A DNA stretch of 15,961 nt, taken from JBASEY01 sp049652745. Lineage in GTDB: Bacteria; CSSED10-310. The position numbers and the translations under genes were made by a program. Positions within the stretch are counted from its first letter, which is position 1; each line of letters begins with the position of its first letter. The stretch lies in the NCBI GenBank assembly GCA_049652745.1, contig JBASEY010000038.1:1-15961 (forward strand), read 5' to 3'. Under the pieces are notes generated by a model, which did not search any database, had not been told where the DNA came from, and saw only the letters and a list, made by a program, of their open reading frames with translations. Shown here piece after piece: positions 14,587 to 15,961 of this stretch.

Positions 14587-14920
14587 ACTTCTTTCCTCTT
14601 TGTTGTGAGTTTTTACCCAACCTGATGATAATATGACCTTGCATAAAAATCTTTAATCATGATAGCTGCTATCGCCATTTCCTATTTGTATTAGAACATT
14701 GTTCTATTTGCGCCTGATAAGACAATATACCCATATCCTTCTAATATGTCCTTCTGATGTATCAGCTTCACCTTGTTATGACGATCCATTATTATGCTTT
14801 TTCAGATTAATCGGCCGTATAGTTATTAAAAACTTTTCTCCTTTACAATAGTTTATCATAATCTTATTTCCAGTAAAAAATCAAAGTCCGGAATTCAAAA
14901 CTTAACCATTTGGCTTGTAG
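14587..14920. other. AT-rich intergenic region with two perfect 13-base palindromes
   Basis: GATAGCTGCTATC (14661-14673) and AGAACATTGTTCT (14693-14705) are each perfect inverted repeats around a single T, with centres 32 bases apart. They lie 75-120 bases upstream of the DUF4177 start and could be operators for it. A 32-codon minus-strand frame (14691-14789) has an ATG but no ribosome binding site, and I do not call it a gene. Nothing else is recognised. Confidence 0.45.
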
Positions 14921-14946
14921 CCTGAAATCCGCAAGTTATGATAACC
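14921..14946 (-). repeat. Terminal repeat of a decayed IS1634-type element
   Basis: Reads CCTGAAATCCGCAAGTTATG on the plus strand. Relative to the transposase fragment next to it (stop codon 14950-14952), it has the same position and pattern as the right end of the 12210-13868 IS, where GTTAT and TGCGG precede a terminal TTCAGG. This marks the 3' end of the former element. Confidence 0.6.
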
Positions 14947-14949
14947 AGG

Positions 14950-15168
14950 TTACGGATCGGGTATTGCCAGGTGAAATGTGTTGAAAATATCTAATTGTAT
15001 TTTAGATATTTCTGTCAATCTTGTCTGGCCGCTCACAAGTTCCACAGCGCAGATCGTATTTAAAATTTTGAGTACCTCTTGAGGAGAATAGGTCTTTTTC
15101 AGTGCGCTTTCATACAGCCTACTATGCAGATAAAAGTATATTAGCAGGGTGATGAGTAAGCAGGCGTT
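14950..15168 (-). pseudogene. C-terminal fragment of an IS1634-type transposase
   Basis: The minus-strand frame encodes about 72 residues, including LLITLLIYFYLHSRLYESAL, YSPQEVLKILNTICAVELVS, GQTRLTEISKIQLDIFNTF and HLAIPDP. It aligns with the end of the 12298-13851 transposase (MFISMILYFILQHRMQQSEF, KTYLTEMTKKQRDILTAF, NIPLP). An in-frame stop at 15169-15171 and the dispersed repeat from 15185 replace the rest, so all catalytic residues are gone. No start codon or ribosome binding site is expected. It is a dead relic, diverged enough to represent a third IS lineage or an old copy. Confidence 0.8.
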
Positions 15169-15184
15169 TTACCAGTCCTTTTTT

Positions 15185-15355
15185 GTCTGAACACGATTAC
15201 GGGATTAAAGGATTACCAGGATTAGTCTTTGCTTTCGCTGTATCTAATCGTGCCATCTTTGACTCGTTGAAATCGTATTCAAGCAGACACCTACAGTAAG
15301 GGAACTATTTATCAAAACCAGCTTAACGTGTGGCCTAGATTTTGAGAAGCGTCTA
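15185..15355 (+). repeat. Dispersed ~171-bp repeat, copy 2
   Basis: Same orientation as copy 1 (14071-14242), sharing the 31-base identical start, the CACGATTA/TAATCGTG inverted pair (15192-15199, 15245-15252) and the late segment TTAACGTGTGG. It begins just where the transposase relic stops, so it may have inserted into that gene. A short hairpin TCGCTA-CGGT-TAGCGA follows it at 15369-15384. Confidence 0.85.
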
Positions 15356-15427
15356 TATAATATTAATCCTCGCTACGGTTAGCGAAGAATGGGAATCCGG
15401 TCGAAAACGCTTGACAATTGAAGCAGA

Positions 15428-15823
15428 TCAAACCCAATGAAACAATTTACAGAAAAATGTTTGCTCTATCTTGATAACGTCCATCCAATTATCACTACCC
15501 TTGTCTATTTTTATACCATTTTCGTGATTCAAAGATAAGACATAAGATTGAATTTTTCGGCTTCGAACTCCACTGCTAGAGCTAGTTGCTATTACTTCTA
15601 CGCTTAAACAAATTGGATATTTATCGCTTATTTTATTTTTTTGATAGCAAAGATTGATCCAACATCGTAGTGGCCAACAGTAACACTTTCTTTGTGATTC
15701 TTTATTTTCATTTATATATTCAGCTAGCTTTCTACTCATTTCCTCAGTAGATATTTCGCCAAAATCTTCCAAGAGAATCGAATTATCTTCGTACTTATTC
15801 TTTATGAATTTTTCAGAGGACAA
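15428..15823 (-). CDS. Unrecognised protein, possibly truncated
   Basis: The frame codes for about 131 residues if TTG 15823 is used. It stays open about 12 codons further upstream to a stop without any ATG, so the true 5' end may be lost. The sequence is Lys/Glu/Ser-rich with a plausible globular pattern (EDFGEISTEEMSRKLAEYIN; YPICLSVEVIATSSSSGVRS; QSYVLSLNHENGIKIDKG). Four cysteines cluster in the first two thirds and one more is near the end. There is no signal peptide or membrane helix. Base composition is much more AT-rich than the resident genes at 2000-11828, which suggests acquired DNA. I recognise no family. A short cargo gene or a remnant are both possible. Confidence 0.45.
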   Translation of the reverse strand: MSSEKFIKNKYEDNSILLEDFGEISTEEMSRKLAEYINENKESQRKCYCWPLRCWINLCYQKNKISDKYPICLSVEVIATSSSSGVRSRKIQSYVLSLNHENGIKIDKGSDNWMDVIKIEQTFFCKLFHWV

Positions 15824-15918
15824 TTTCAGAAGCTCACCCTCTGTGTCAATATGAATGAGACACCTAGCCTATGAAAGATTAGTGTAGTAAACTTTGAGGG
15901 CGAGATGGAGAGATTCAT

Positions 15919-15961
15919 ATGGATTCAGAACGATCAGTAAAGGATGACAGGACGGAGAATG
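15919..15961 (+). CDS. Possible 5' end of a gene running off the window
   Basis: GGAG (15907-15910) lies eight bases before ATG 15919, and the frame stays open to the edge, giving MDSERSVKDDRTEN. Only 14 codons are visible, so neither reality nor function can be judged. A second ATG at 15959, also after GGAG, is an alternative start in another frame position. Confidence 0.35.
   Translation, partial: MDSERSVKDDRTEN

Noticed and set aside
14245..14625. Plus-strand frame opposite the DUF4177 gene
   Set aside because: Its second half is the shadow of a recognisable family protein, it starts with GTG without a ribosome binding site, and it overlaps the edge of the dispersed repeat.
14693..14705. 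LexA-type SOS box
   Set aside because: The half-sites GAAC and GTTC are separated by three bases instead of the four of the known Gram-positive consensus, and the downstream gene is not an SOS gene.
14691..14789. 32-codon minus-strand frame starting MDRHNKVKLIHQKD
   Set aside because: It has an ATG but no ribosome binding site, no recognisable family, and overlaps a palindrome; too short to support.

Overview
The window looks like chromosomal DNA from an uncultured, probably Gram-negative-type bacterium. I cannot name the phylum from sequence alone. Most resident genes encode exported proteins: they start with clear signal peptides, carry long Pro/Thr linkers, and two end in dockerin-like EF-hand tails. 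This architecture is common in poorly characterised environmental lineages. Resident genes are moderately GC-rich with clear AGGAG-type ribosome binding sites. The right-hand 1.7 kb is visibly more AT-rich and is full of mobile-element debris.

Layout: (1) 1-1855, an IS1634/IS4-type transposase on the minus strand. (2) 2000-3112, the standout gene. It encodes an exported thioredoxin-fold (TlpA/ResA-like) protein with a Pro/Thr linker and dockerin tail. Its reading frame has one in-frame TGA exactly where the first cysteine of the CxxC active site belongs. A perfect 8-bp hairpin with a GGC loop follows at the spacing expected of a bacterial SECIS element. I read it as a selenoprotein with a U-G-T-C active site, not as a pseudogene. 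(3) A shared bidirectional terminator (3201-3228), then a convergent gene (3255-6110) for a large secreted M14 zinc carboxypeptidase with the same dockerin tail. (4) 6464-10713, a probable three-gene transcription unit for exported proteins: a small periplasmic protein, an HExxH metalloprotease and a Pro/Thr-linker surface protein, opened by a good sigma70-like promoter and closed by a strong terminator. (5) 10740-11828, a DUF1028-TPR protein. (6) 11850-12209, the C-terminal remnant of a paralogue of the linker protein, cut by a second IS1634-type element (12210-13868) with recognisable terminal inverted repeats. (7) 13869-15961, IS end fragments, a decayed transposase C-terminus, two copies of a ~171-bp dispersed repeat, a small DUF4177 gene, an unrecognised minus-strand reading frame and the possible start of another gene at the edge.

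How the genes fit together: the resident genes describe an extracellular or cell-surface programme, with two proteases, linker proteins that share beta-sandwich domains, and a secreted redox protein that could act on disulfides in cysteine-containing exported partners (inference). The IS elements and repeats have eroded the right side of this cluster. No tRNA, rRNA or CRISPR array was recognised.
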